From the NCBI GenBank assembly GCA_030052745.1, contig JANBVO010000026.1, positions 372,001-436,000 on the forward strand: a stretch of 64,000 bases of DNA. Direction: 5' to 3'. The translations under genes and the position numbers were made by a program. Shown one piece after another: positions 21,793 to 31,765 of the stretch. Origin of the DNA: Pleurostoma richardsiae (Eukaryota; Ascomycota; Sordariomycetes; Calosphaeriales; Pleurostomataceae). Numbering within the stretch: position 1 is the stretch's first letter; each line of letters starts with the position of its first letter. The notes beneath the pieces are model-generated. The model was not told the DNA's origin. It was given only the letters and a program-made list of their open reading frames with translations, and made no database searches.

Positions 21793-23727
21793 ATGGACTT
21801 CAAATCTGTAATTACGGGTGCCATGCCCTCGTTCGGCTCGAACATGACCAGCACCGCGGTCAACGGGAGCCGCGTTCGATTACCCGAAGGGCTCGAGAAC
21901 CTCATCCCGCTCCTGGGCTCCAGGAACCCCCTGGTGCAGATATTCATGGTCCTGTACCAGATGATTGGGAGACACACCGGCCTCGATCCTACCGCCCTCC
22001 TGACCGTGTTCGGCTTCATCTGGGCGGCGAACAAGCTGGGCCGGCAGATCTACCACAACCTGTACGGCCTGGTCTCGACCTACATGATGTCCAACGTGCA
22101 CATCAGCAGCAGCGACGAGATCTACCTGCACATGATGAAGTGGCTGGCACTGCAGCCCAAGATGGTCAACTCGCGCTCGCTCATGGCCGAGACGCCGACC
22201 AAGACCGCCTGGGAGGACGAGGACGACTCCAACGTGCTGGAGACGCGCATCTCCGCCGACGGCGCCGGCGTGTACCTCAACTTCTCCAACCAGGAGGCCA
22301 AGTCGCCCCCGCGGTTCGTGCCGGCCATGGGCCTCCACAGCTTCTGGCACCAGGGCACCTACTTCCGGCTGCAGCGCAAGCAGGAGTCCTTCCTCGACGA
22401 CGGCGGCAACGGCATCCAGGCGTTCAAGGACAAGGAGGACCTGGTCATCTCGTGCCTCGGGCGCTCCCCCGAGCCCATCAAGCGCCTCCTGCAGCACGCC
22501 AAGCAGATGTACTTCACGGACCACTACGCGCGCACCACCATCAAGCGGCCCAGCCCGCAGAACATGCGCCGCTACGGCGGCCGCCACAGCTGGGTGCAGG
22601 TGGCCAACCGGCCGGTGCGGCCCATGAAGACGGTCGTGCTGGACGCCAAGCAGAAGGTCCAGGTGCTGGCCGACATCAACGAGTACCTGCACCCGGCGAC
22701 CCCGCGGTGGTACGCCAACAGGGGCATCCCGCTGCGGCGCGGGTACCTCTTCCACGGCCCGCCGGGCACGGGCAAGACGTCGCTGTCGTTCGCGCTCGCG
22801 GGCGTGTTCGGCCTCGACATCTACGTCATCTCGCTGCTCGAGCCGACGCTGACCGAGGAGGACCTCTCGGCGCTGTTCAACACCCTGCCGCGGCGGTGCG
22901 TCGTGCTGCTCGAGGACATCGACACCGCGGGGCTGAGCAGGCCCGCCGCCGAGGGCGCGGACGGCGGCATCGACGGGAAGAAGGGGGCGGGCGGCGGTGG
23001 CGCCGGCGGCGACAAGGGCGGGCACCCCAACGACTGGAAGGTGTCGGACCTGGCGCGCGAGCTCAAGAAGCAGGGCGGCAGCTCACCGGACGACAAGAAA
23101 GGCATCTCGCTGTCGGGCCTGCTCAACGCCATCGACGGTGTGGCCAGCCACGAGGGGCGCGTCCTCATCATGACCACCAACAAGCCCGAGGCCCTCGACG
23201 AGGCGCTCATCCGCCCCGGCCGCGTCGACCTGCAGGTCGCCTTCACCAGCGCCACGCGCGACCAGGCGCGCGAGCTGTTCGAGCGCATGTACGAGGCCGA
23301 CTCGCACCAGCGGGCCCCCGCGCTTGGCAAGCCCGCGGCGGCGGCTAATGGGTCGGCAGCGGCCGGCGAGAAGGGGGATGCGAACGGGCGCGCCGGCGAG
23401 GGCGGCGAGAAGGCAGGCTGGGCGGGCCCGGAAGAAGACCTCGGGGACGACGACGGTAACGACGCCAACTCGGACGAGCTGGAGACGAGCGCCGAGGCGC
23501 TGCTGGGCGACGACGAGCGGCTGGACATGAGCGCGGCGGAGCTGCGGCACATCGCGGGGGAGTTCGCGGACAGGATCCCGGACATGCAGTTCTCGCCGGC
23601 GGAGATCCAGGGGTTCCTGCTCAAGCGCAAGAAGAACCCGAGGCGGGCGCTCGCGGAGGTGGACGCGTGGGTGGACGCCATGGTGCAGGCCAAGGAGAGC
23701 AAGACGAAGGTGCAGCAGGTGCAGTGA
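21793..23727 (+). CDS. BCS1-like AAA ATPase
   Basis: Single exon, 644 aa. The frame is open upstream only through a TTG, so the ATG at 21793 is the start. BCS1 proteins are AAA translocases of the inner mitochondrial membrane; the founding member folds the Rieske protein into complex III. Seen here: a hydrophobic N-terminal segment near residue 70 (LLTVFGFIWAANKL), the BCS1_N region, Walker A GPPGTGKTS near 325, Walker B VVLLEDIDTAG near 375, a sensor block IDGVASHEGRVLIMTTN and the arginine-finger RPGRVD. A Gly/Ala-rich insertion follows Walker B (about 385-415), and a long low-complexity Ala/Gly/Glu-rich stretch sits before the C-terminal helices (about 515-580). Filamentous fungi have many BCS1 paralogues. 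The insertions suggest that this is one of them and not the core BCS1. Confidence 0.9.
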   Translation: MDFKSVITGAMPSFGSNMTSTAVNGSRVRLPEGLENLIPLLGSRNPLVQIFMVLYQMIGRHTGLDPTALLTVFGFIWAANKLGRQIYHNLYGLVSTYMMSNVHISSSDEIYLHMMKWLALQPKMVNSRSLMAETPTKTAWEDEDDSNVLETRISADGAGVYLNFSNQEAKSPPRFVPAMGLHSFWHQGTYFRLQRKQESFLDDGGNGIQAFKDKEDLVISCLGRSPEPIKRLLQHAKQMYFTDHYARTTIKRPSPQNMRRYGGRHSWVQVANRPVRPMKTVVLDAKQKVQVLADINEYLHPATPRWYANRGIPLRRGYLFHGPPGTGKTSLSFALAGVFGLDIYVISLLEPTLTEEDLSALFNTLPRRCVVLLEDIDTAGLSRPAAEGADGGIDGKKGAGGGGAGGDKGGHPNDWKVSDLARELKKQGGSSPDDKKGISLSGLLNAIDGVASHEGRVLIMTTNKPEALDEALIRPGRVDLQVAFTSATRDQARELFERMYEADSHQRAPALGKPAAAANGSAAAGEKGDANGRAGEGGEKAGWAGPEEDLGDDDGNDANSDELETSAEALLGDDERLDMSAAELRHIAGEFADRIPDMQFSPAEIQGFLLKRKKNPRRALAEVDAWVDAMVQAKESKTKVQQVQ

Positions 23728-24008
23728 GTGAAAAATGGGAGTGCTCTAGTTTCCTCCTTTTCTCCCAGGGTCGGTGGACACGGTGAGAACATACGCATAT
23801 GTCGGCTGAAAAGTCGAGTCGTCTCGTTGAGTTTGTAGTTGCAGACGAGCATAACCAAAAAGTACTGGTCGGGGCAGCGTGCATAGAGAGAGAGGATGGC
23901 ACATAGGTGGCATTTCAAACATGATTGATAATGATCATGGCATGAGCTAGCAACATAGGTAGTTTGCGTACAGGTTAGACGCAATATCGAACACATCTGG
24001 GGTTGAAG
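23728..24008. other. Convergent 3' spacer
   Basis: 281 bp lie between the stops of the BCS1-like and TFIIIC genes. It should hold both 3' ends. No clear terminator signal. Confidence 0.4.
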
Positions 24009-26390
24009 CTACTCGCCATCCTCTTCGGCACTCGAGAATCCTTCTTCTGGCTCGTTCGCTAAGCCGAACTCGTCCTGGAAGCCCCTTTGATCTTCATACT
24101 TCCAGCGACGGTCGTCCTCTCCGTCAACACCCCCTCCATCCTCTTCATCATCCTCTTCATCGTCGTCGTCCTCATCTCCATCGATGTCTTCTTCCTCAGC
24201 GTCTTCTTCCCCGACCTCTTGTTCCTCGATGCCTTCTTCCTCAATCTCGTCTTCGTCGATGTCTCCTTCGTCGACGTCTTCTTCCAATTCTCCCTCATCA
24301 TCATCCTCATCGCCGATTTCACTGTCGTCGTCCTCAACATCACCCTCCTCATCGGCTCCATCCAGGACATCGCCTCCCTCGTCTTCATCCCCAGCGCCCT
24401 CCAGCATCATGTCATCCTGTAGTTGCTTCGATGGAGAGTCGACCGTTCCGAGCCCTGTGTCCGGGGTCTGCGAATCATTGCCGGCGCCACCCCTCCTGCC
24501 CAGAGGTATTGCATAGGTCGTCCGTTTGTTATTGCGGTTTCTACCCAGCCCCCTGTACTTCCTTATGTCGAGCAACTTCTTCTCCTCGGCGGTCAGCTTC
24601 AGATCCGGCATCGGGAAGGACAAGCTCTTTGACTCCTGCTCGGGGGTCTCGTCGCGCATGCGCAGCGCGGCGTCGAAGTCGGCGTCCTTGATCTCGCGGT
24701 TGAACTGGATCCCCCGGATCTTGCACTTCATTATGGCCTTGGCCTTGGCGTACAGGCCGCGGTGGTACCAGCCCGCGTTGTCCACATCGCAGGTCGGCCG
24801 GTACGCCGCCTCCGACAGGAGCTTTGCGAGCAGGGGATCTGTTATGTCGCACACCTGCCACACCTTCCCGTCGTCGGCGAAGCTCTTGCCGTCGAATATG
24901 TGTGATTCCACCGTGTTCTCGTCGATCTTTTTCTTGATCATGTAGATATCTGCCTTGCGAACGTCCTGCCAGCTCCTGCCTACCTTGCCGACGTCTGCCA
25001 GGCGCAGCCGGAACACCAGCGTCTGGTACTTGCGGTACTTCGGATCTGTGCGTGGGTCGACACCGTACTTGATGAGGGCGTCTCGCCACGGCCCCCCCTT
25101 GAACTGGTAGCCGACATACTGAATCCCGTGTCGGATCATCTGGGAAGATATATCCTTGGACGTGCCACCCCCGAGCTGCTTGGCGCTAACAGCAGTGCCG
25201 AGCCGGTTGATAATAGACCGGCGCGTCCAGATGGGCCGCTCCTCCATCGCCACCTCCAGTTCTTTCATGACAGCCGCAAAGGTGGGGTCGCGCAGGTCTG
25301 GCGGCTTCTTGGGCGCCGCGGGGATGGGATCCCGGGCCTGGATGAAGTATCCCGCGGACTTGACCCGGGCCGTGACGTTGACAACCCGCTCATGGCCCGC
25401 AGGGCCTTTAACAGCGCGGACGTAGGGATTTTGAGAGTAGCTGTAGTGGAAGGGCATTGTCATGGGAGTGAACGCAGGCGGAGGTATGAGCTCTACATTT
25501 GGCGGCTTGGACGTCCCAGTATTGAGCGAGAACTCGCGGAATCTCGAGACTGGCAACAACCAATTAGCCATGATGAAGAGTACGGGATAGCTCAGGAGAT
25601 CCTTACCATCGCCGTGCATGACCTTCTCGTTGAATCTGTTCATGAAGTCCGAGCTCTTGAGAGAATACTGAAAATCCGCCAAGCCCCTGTACCGGTGAGT
25701 GTGTCTGATCATCCCCACGGGCTCTACCTTGTATCTGCCGACGTTATCCTGCAGCTTCCGCTGCAAGACCTTGGCATCATCGAGCTGAGATCTTGACAAC
25801 ACGCCTTCTGATTCGACGTCTTCGACACCCGAGCCAGTCATCTGGACGTCTCCTTGAAACGGTTCATCACTACCCCTCTTCCGCTTGCGACCAGTTCGCT
25901 TAGGGACAGTGATCTTAAGAACGACATTGTTTGAGGCGGCATAGTGACTCATGAGCGGCCTGTCTGTCGGGCTGTCGTAATGCAGGTATAACGGAATTGA
26001 GCTGTCCGGGGTATTAGGATCGAGGATCTATCAGGGTCAGCTTGTTCGTAGTTTAAAGCTTGCAGAATGACAATGTTGTGAACAGGGTTGTGGAATGTCC
26101 TCGACCTTCTCAGTGTAGCACATAAGCCCAAAGGACGTATTACCGCGGTGGCCAAGTTCGCTGGACATGGGAGAGGCAGCAGTGACCAGGTCCTCCTGAC
26201 GGATGGTGTAGGAGACAGAGAGAAGCCGACTTACCGACTGGAAAGAAGGGTGATGGCCAAGAGTCTTGATGCCCTTGTCGACATCAAGGATGGTCAAGGG
26301 GTGCTCGAGAGCAGCGATCGTCCGTGCTGGTATCGTGTAGATGGGTGCGTCCGCCTTGTTGCTGGGGAGGCGTACATCCTGAGAGGACAT
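24009..26390 (-). CDS. TFC1: Transcription factor TFIIIC subunit tau95 (GTF3C5 family)
   Basis: Exons are 26390-26235, 26027-25607 and 25549-24009; introns are 207 bp (phase 0) and 57 bp (phase 1). The product is 705 aa. In TFIIIC this subunit contacts the A-box of tRNA genes and helps recruit TFIIIB for RNA polymerase III. The first exon encodes APIYTIPARTIAALEHP, the family's N-terminal dimerisation region. The second encodes NNVVLKITVPKRTGRKRKRG, typical of tau95. The middle has RPIWTRRSIINRLG near 285, a winged-helix-like DNA-binding region, then GGPWRDALIKYGVDPRTDP. The C-terminal 130 residues are extremely Asp/Glu-rich, as in relatives. The second intron has no stop and is a multiple of three, so a continuous frame crosses it. 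Removal restores the conserved join. Confidence 0.92.
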
Positions 26391-26769
26391 GGCGTAAGGA
26401 GACGAAAGGCGGCAGTGAAAACCGTCCGTTGGGCCTCCGGTTGCCTTCAAGAAGTCTAGCTGCCTGTCAGCTCTTGCTCATAAATGAAGTTCATGTAGTG
26501 TAAAGCGCACGCCTATGAGTTGCGCTTCTTCACACCGAGCTTGACGATGCAAATATCTCTGTCATACAGGATATGCAACCTTCGACGTCCAACAACCTCG
26601 GTCAACAGTGATGTGAAGATGCTTCTTCCGTACACTCATCATCTGCTGAGGTCTGCTATGTTCTTCGACAAGAAGCAGCGGCTGCGCCAGCTGGCAGCCA
26701 GATGCCAGACGAGAAAGGAAGGGACGAGGTTAGGTAAGGAGGGAGGGAGGTACGTCACCACCTTGCCGA

Positions 26770-26797
26770 GGTAGTAGTAGTGATAGTGATAGTGATA
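26770..26797. repeat. Microsatellite (GTA)n followed by (GTGATA)n
   Basis: Three GTA units lead into three GTGATA-type units, in the region between TFIIIC and B56. Confidence 0.8.
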
Positions 26798-27764
26798 TCT
26801 CTGTAACGGGAGCATTCGTCAAGGGGCTCGCCAGTTTAAATTTGAGTGGAAAGCCGGCAGCACAGCCAAATTGGTAAGGCAACTGGAAAGGGCGGCCCTG
26901 CAAGGGAAAGCACGCTAAAAGCACGCTAAAAGCGAGCCAAAACTGCGGCCCGTCAAATCACGTCGTCGAGATGAAGACTGTCGCACGGGCCACGGCCCCA
27001 CACAGTCCCTGATTTAGTGCTCCCGAGTTTGGGCCTTCCATCCTGTGCCGCCGCCGCGAGTCCTGACGTTGTGTATTCCGCAGAGGTACCGCAGTCCGTA
27101 CTCCATCCAGCACTCCAGCGTCCAGCTTCCTGTCTGCTGCATCAACAGCAAAACGTGCACTCCGTCCGGCCCTCATGTCCTGTTGATCGATACTGACGCT
27201 TGATCTCGTTCCCGGCATCGCTCCTCTACGACAGCTGGCCCATATCTCATCTCCAGCTTGTCTTCCCGCTTCGTTCAGTCTCTCCTTTTTGGGTTTGATC
27301 GCCTGTGCGTCTCCCCCGACGGTCTACAGCAACGGAATACCCGACAGCCAACTCTGTGTCTGACCGCCTCAGAAGCAAACTGACGACCGTTGCCGGGCAT
27401 CTTCTTCAGCCAACTGTCCGCCACTGCACCAAACAAGCAAAACCCGCTGCTGCAGAGAGTGTGTCACACAAGCCATCAATCACTTCCTTGGCTCGGCGTC
27501 GCGCTCTCTTCAGTCAACCGACCACACTAACACTGGCCTGCCCGCCCCGCAAACAGAACGGAGCCACCTACTTAGCCGTCACTCGCTGCCAACTTTTGTG
27601 GTGGTGCGTGGTGCGTGCAGCTTTGCGGCACTGGACTTTGGTGGACCACAGAGACTTGGCTGCGCCTGGCCTATCCCATCACCAGCCCAACTCCCGCCCT
27701 CACCATCCGACCCCGACACGCCCGGCCTTTCGAGAGCCCTGAATAGACTCGACAAACACTCCGG

Positions 27765-27824
27765 ATGCTCTCCAGGAACAAATCCGACAGTCCTCGCTCC
27801 AGCTCTCAATCGGACGGTAACTAG
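27765..27824 (+). other. Upstream ORF in the B56 leader, 19 codons
   Basis: The frame encodes MLSRNKSDSPRSSSQSDGN and stops at TAG. It could reduce translation of B56 if it is in the mature leader. It also has a possible splice donor (GGTAACT) at its end, so it might instead be a first coding exon of an alternative transcript. However, its phase does not join the known second exon. Confidence 0.4.
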
Positions 27825-28388
27825 CCTCCCTCTTTTGCCTCGCTCCTGATCCCGCCGGCGCCGACAAGGGCTGCCCCCCCTGCCGATCCCCTCGTGCGTG
27901 CCAGAGCCAGCTTCAACCTCCTCATCCTCCTTCATTCCCAAATTCCACCACAAACGCCGCGCCGCCCTCAAGAAAGCCACTCCCAGCATCGCGTCGACGA
28001 CCTCATCCCCTACCCCCCACGGTCCCGCGCGCCAGGCTTGTCCACCCTCTGGAATTGGTTCGCCCATGCTCCTCCTCTGAGGCCGTCTTCAGCTGGCTGT
28101 TGCCATTTCGTCAGACCTGGATCAAGATCCCCACATCAAGCCCTCAATCATCCATCGCTGACGACTCCTGCCCTGTCGTTCTGCGAGGTTGAACAGGTAG
28201 ACCCTCAGCCTTCACTCTTGTTTTCCCACCCCCCTCCAGCCGCACTGCGTTCCGCGACCAGCCTTTCGCCCGTGGCACACTCCCTTTACCCTTGTGCCAT
28301 TTCCTCCACCCATCCTACAGAACCCCGCGACAGCCACTGAGTTGGGCGTCTCTAACGGCCCACTGCAGAGAAACTGTTGTCTTCAAAG

Positions 28389-30686
28389 ATGAAGCGCTTC
28401 AGCCAGAGAGTAGTGAGTCTCTACCACGACCCTTTCATCCCGAATCTTCGCATGTGAGTCCTGGATTTTCTGACACTCTCGCCTGCTCCAGCTCTCGCGC
28501 GGCAAAGACCCGAATAGATCATCCAAAAAGAATAAGGACTCGAAGGAAGGAACCGCGTCGCCATCGAGCACGGGGTCGTCACGGGAAGCGAACCAGTCCC
28601 CCGTCCTCACTCCGTCATCTTCGACCTCCACCCTCAACGATATCCGCAACAAGCCTCTACCCCCGAACAATGCTGCTGCACATGGTCTTGACGGCACCTC
28701 GAACACACCCGCTCAAACTGCGCAGCTCGGCAATGTGAATGGTGGACAAACCCTCGGTGTCCCAGACAGATACAACAACATGAGCGGGTCACCGCAACCT
28801 CCCAACGGTGGAAATACCCCTCAGCGGCAGGGCACCCTCCCTCCTACCGTCATCATCAGCCCAAGCGCTCCTGTAAGACCCCCCATCGGCTTCTAATATC
28901 GACTGCGCTTTGGGAAGAAGCCGCTGACTCTCCGTACTAGCATGTCCCTCCTCCAGGCGCCGCCGAGACGATGCCCCACGACCTAGCTCCTCCCAAGGCC
29001 GGCCAGAAGTCGCTCATGTTCGATCGCCTTCAGCAGACACCAAGAGATGTACCCGAAGGCCTCCGGACCCCGAAGAGACAGCATTCCTCCAGATTCGACG
29101 TCTCGGCTCATCGCGAGCTTGAGAAGCTCCCCGGATTCCACGAAGTGGCGCCTAATCGTCGTCAAGAGCTGTTTATGCAGAAGATCGACCAGTGCAACGT
29201 CATATTCGATTTCAACGATGCGAGTGCCGATATGAAGTCGAAGGAGATCAAGAGGCTTGCGCTCCATGAGTTGCTGGACTACGTTGCCAATAATCGTCAG
29301 GTTATAACCGAACCGATGTATCCCAAGGTTGTGGAGATGTTTGCGAAGAATCTCTTCCGACCGATCCCGCCGCCCATGAACCCCCAAGGAGAAGCTTTCG
29401 ACCCAGAGGAGGACGAGCCTGTCCTGGAGGTTGCTTGGCCCCATATTCAGGTCGTCTACGAATTCTTCCTACGGTTCATCGAGAGCCAAGACTTCAACAC
29501 GAATATCGCGAAGGCCTACATCGACCACAGCTTTGTGCTACGACTTCTCGAGCTGTTCGATTCGGAGGATCCGCGCGAGAGAGATTTCCTTAAGACTACC
29601 CTTCACCGTATTTACGGAAAATTCCTCAACCTTCGCAGCTTCATTCGACGGTCCATCAACAATGTCTTCTTCCAGTATGTGTACGAAACGGAACGGTTCA
29701 ACGGAGTTGCTGAGCTCCTGGAGATCCTTGGTTCCATTATCAATGGATTCGCCCTCCCGCTGAAGGATGAGCACAAGCTTTTCCTAACCCGAGTCCTGCT
29801 GCCTCTGCACAAGGCCAAGGGTCTGAGCATGTACCATCCGCAACTCGCCTACTGCATTGTCCAGTTCCTGGAGAAGGATGCGTCTCTCACTGAAGAGGTA
29901 AGTCACGTCGAGCCATCAACCCGTCCATGCGCTGGGCACTATTGACCATGCATCTAGGTGGTGCTTGGTCTCCTGCGCTATTGGCCAAAGGTAAACAGCA
30001 CCAAGGAGGTCATGTTCCTCAATGAAGTCGAAGATATTTTCGAGGTCATGGACCCAGCGGAGTTTGCCAAGGTCCAGGAACCGCTGTTTCACCAGCTTGC
30101 CAAATCCGTGGCAAGTCCGCATTTCCAAGTGGCGGAGCGTGCTCTGTACTTCTGGAACAATGAGTATTTCTGCAACTTGGTCAGTGATAATGTCGAGATC
30201 ATTCTCCCCATTATGTTCGCGCCACTGTACGAGAACTCTAAGGGACACTGGAACCGGTAAGATGGGACCTGCACCTCTGCAACTCGTCTTAGGCTCACTA
30301 GTGACCGCAGGACAATCCACGGAATGGTGTACAATGCTATGAAGCTCTTCATGGAGATCAACCCCCAGCTCTTCGACGACTGCTCCCATGAGTATACCGA
30401 GCAACAGCAAAATGCCGCGGCGCGAGAAGCTATGCGCGAGAGGAAATGGGCAGCGATCGCTGACCAGGCGAACAAGCGGAAGGCTAATGGGTTGCCTTCC
30501 GCACCATCTTCACAGCCGCAGAGAGCCCATGCGCCATCCTTGTCGCGAGTCGACGAGGTTGATGGCACCGAGGACAGTCAAAAGAGACTGGACTCTTTGA
30601 ACCTGCAAGACGGGGAGCGCAGAGAACGGCGGCCGACAGTACATGAGAGGCAAAACTCGGTAGGCTCCTCCAGAAGCCAGCGATGA
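28389..30686 (+). CDS. RTS1: Protein phosphatase 2A regulatory subunit, B56 (B') family
   Basis: Exons are 28389-28412, 28492-28872, 28941-29897, 29958-30256 and 30311-30686; introns are 79, 68, 60 and 54 bp. The product is 678 aa. B56 subunits direct the PP2A core to targets in stress response, septation and chromosome cohesion. The first exon is only eight codons (MKRFSQRV) and joins LSRGKDPN in the second. Residues 1-170 are low-complexity Ser/Pro/Asn-rich and likely regulatory. The HEAT-like B56 core runs from about 175 to 560, with [18 protein letters not shown], the FNVETERF-like stretch near 390, and [19 protein letters not shown] across the last splice site. The tail is rich in charged residues. 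The fit to the family is clear throughout. Confidence 0.95.
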
Positions 30687-31765
30687 TTTTGTCTTTTCTG
30701 TTATTTGTTTCTGCTCTTGTCCAGCGTTTGGAGACCTGTCGCACCCTCGGCCAAAATTCGCATGACCCTTGCAAAAAACCCCTTGACCTACCAGTCCCCG
30801 TTCGTTCGGCAATGTTTCATAGCGGCTGCGTCTTTGCGATGCCTTTGTTCGATCACCCTTGTCTAGTACCTCGCTCGTTAACCATGCTGGCCCTTTCCCA
30901 GGACGATTTACCGGACACGGACCAAAAGTCAGAACCGATGGAGGACGTTGAAGATGGCGAGCCCACGGATGCGTAACGGACGACTGCACCTGTAACGTGG
31001 CGACGTTCTGGTGTGTTTCCTGACGGAGACCTCTCGCTTTTTTCCTAGCCGGTACTATTTGGACGACCGGCCTCGGAGCCGTCTGCCTATAGATGGAATG
31101 ACTTTGTGGCATTGCAAGGATTTCAACGCCGTCGGTATTTGCCGGCGACTTGGCCTCCAGGCAGCCACGATAGTCAACCGCAGGGCCAGTATCTGACTAT
31201 CTGGGCTGCCAGTTGCTTTCGATGGGAATGTCCTGTGGGAGGCGGGACGTGGCAAAAGCACTGTATGCGGAGGATGACGAAGCGTGGGGATGACTCCTCT
31301 TGAGTTTCACGAGACTAGAGGGGCCCAGCAAATGACGCTCACCGCATTTGGGAGTTTGCTTGGTTGTTGAGAGACTTCGGTCTTTCTTTTTTCACATTTT
31401 CGATCGACTTGGGACGGTGGACGGGGCGTCAAGGAAACAGCTCATTCCTGCAATACGTAGGGCAAGGGGGGCTAATGAGAGATGGTTACCCTTTTCCGAC
31501 GACTGGCATTCTCTTTTCTTACATATCATGTAGACGATGTGAGGCCGCTCACCTTCAGTTATGACAAGCCTATGACAGAAACACGGCATGCTATGTCTGT
31601 TGCTCGTGTTCAGCTCCGTTGTGCGGAAGATATGAGTTCGGTTGATCGTAGCTCGATGAACACCTCCCGGTGTATGAATAACGTACATATAACTCGTACA
31701 AAACGCTACCGCGTATCTCAGGCGTGTCGCCAATCCCCAGGTCTTCCTTCCGTTCATCGTATCTC
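30687..31765. other. Convergent intergenic region, about 1.1 kb
   Basis: It lies between the stops of B56 and the CID/RS protein. Open frames on both strands have no recognisable domain. Probably two long 3' UTRs. Confidence 0.45.

Larger units (their letters stand above)
26391..28388. promoter_or_regulatory. Divergent promoter and long 5' leader of the PP2A B56 gene
   Basis: About 2 kb separate the TFIIIC and B56 start codons. From about 27,240 to the B56 ATG the plus strand is rich in pyrimidine, as in long fungal leaders. It contains at least two short upstream frames: 27765-27824 (19 codons) and 28066-28080 (4 codons). A simple repeat lies at 26770-26797. No further gene is supported. 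Confidence 0.55.

Noticed and set aside
21765-23348. 527-codon second frame over the BCS1-like gene
   Set aside because: Shadow frame; Arg/Pro/Gly-rich with no domain, while the main frame has every AAA motif.
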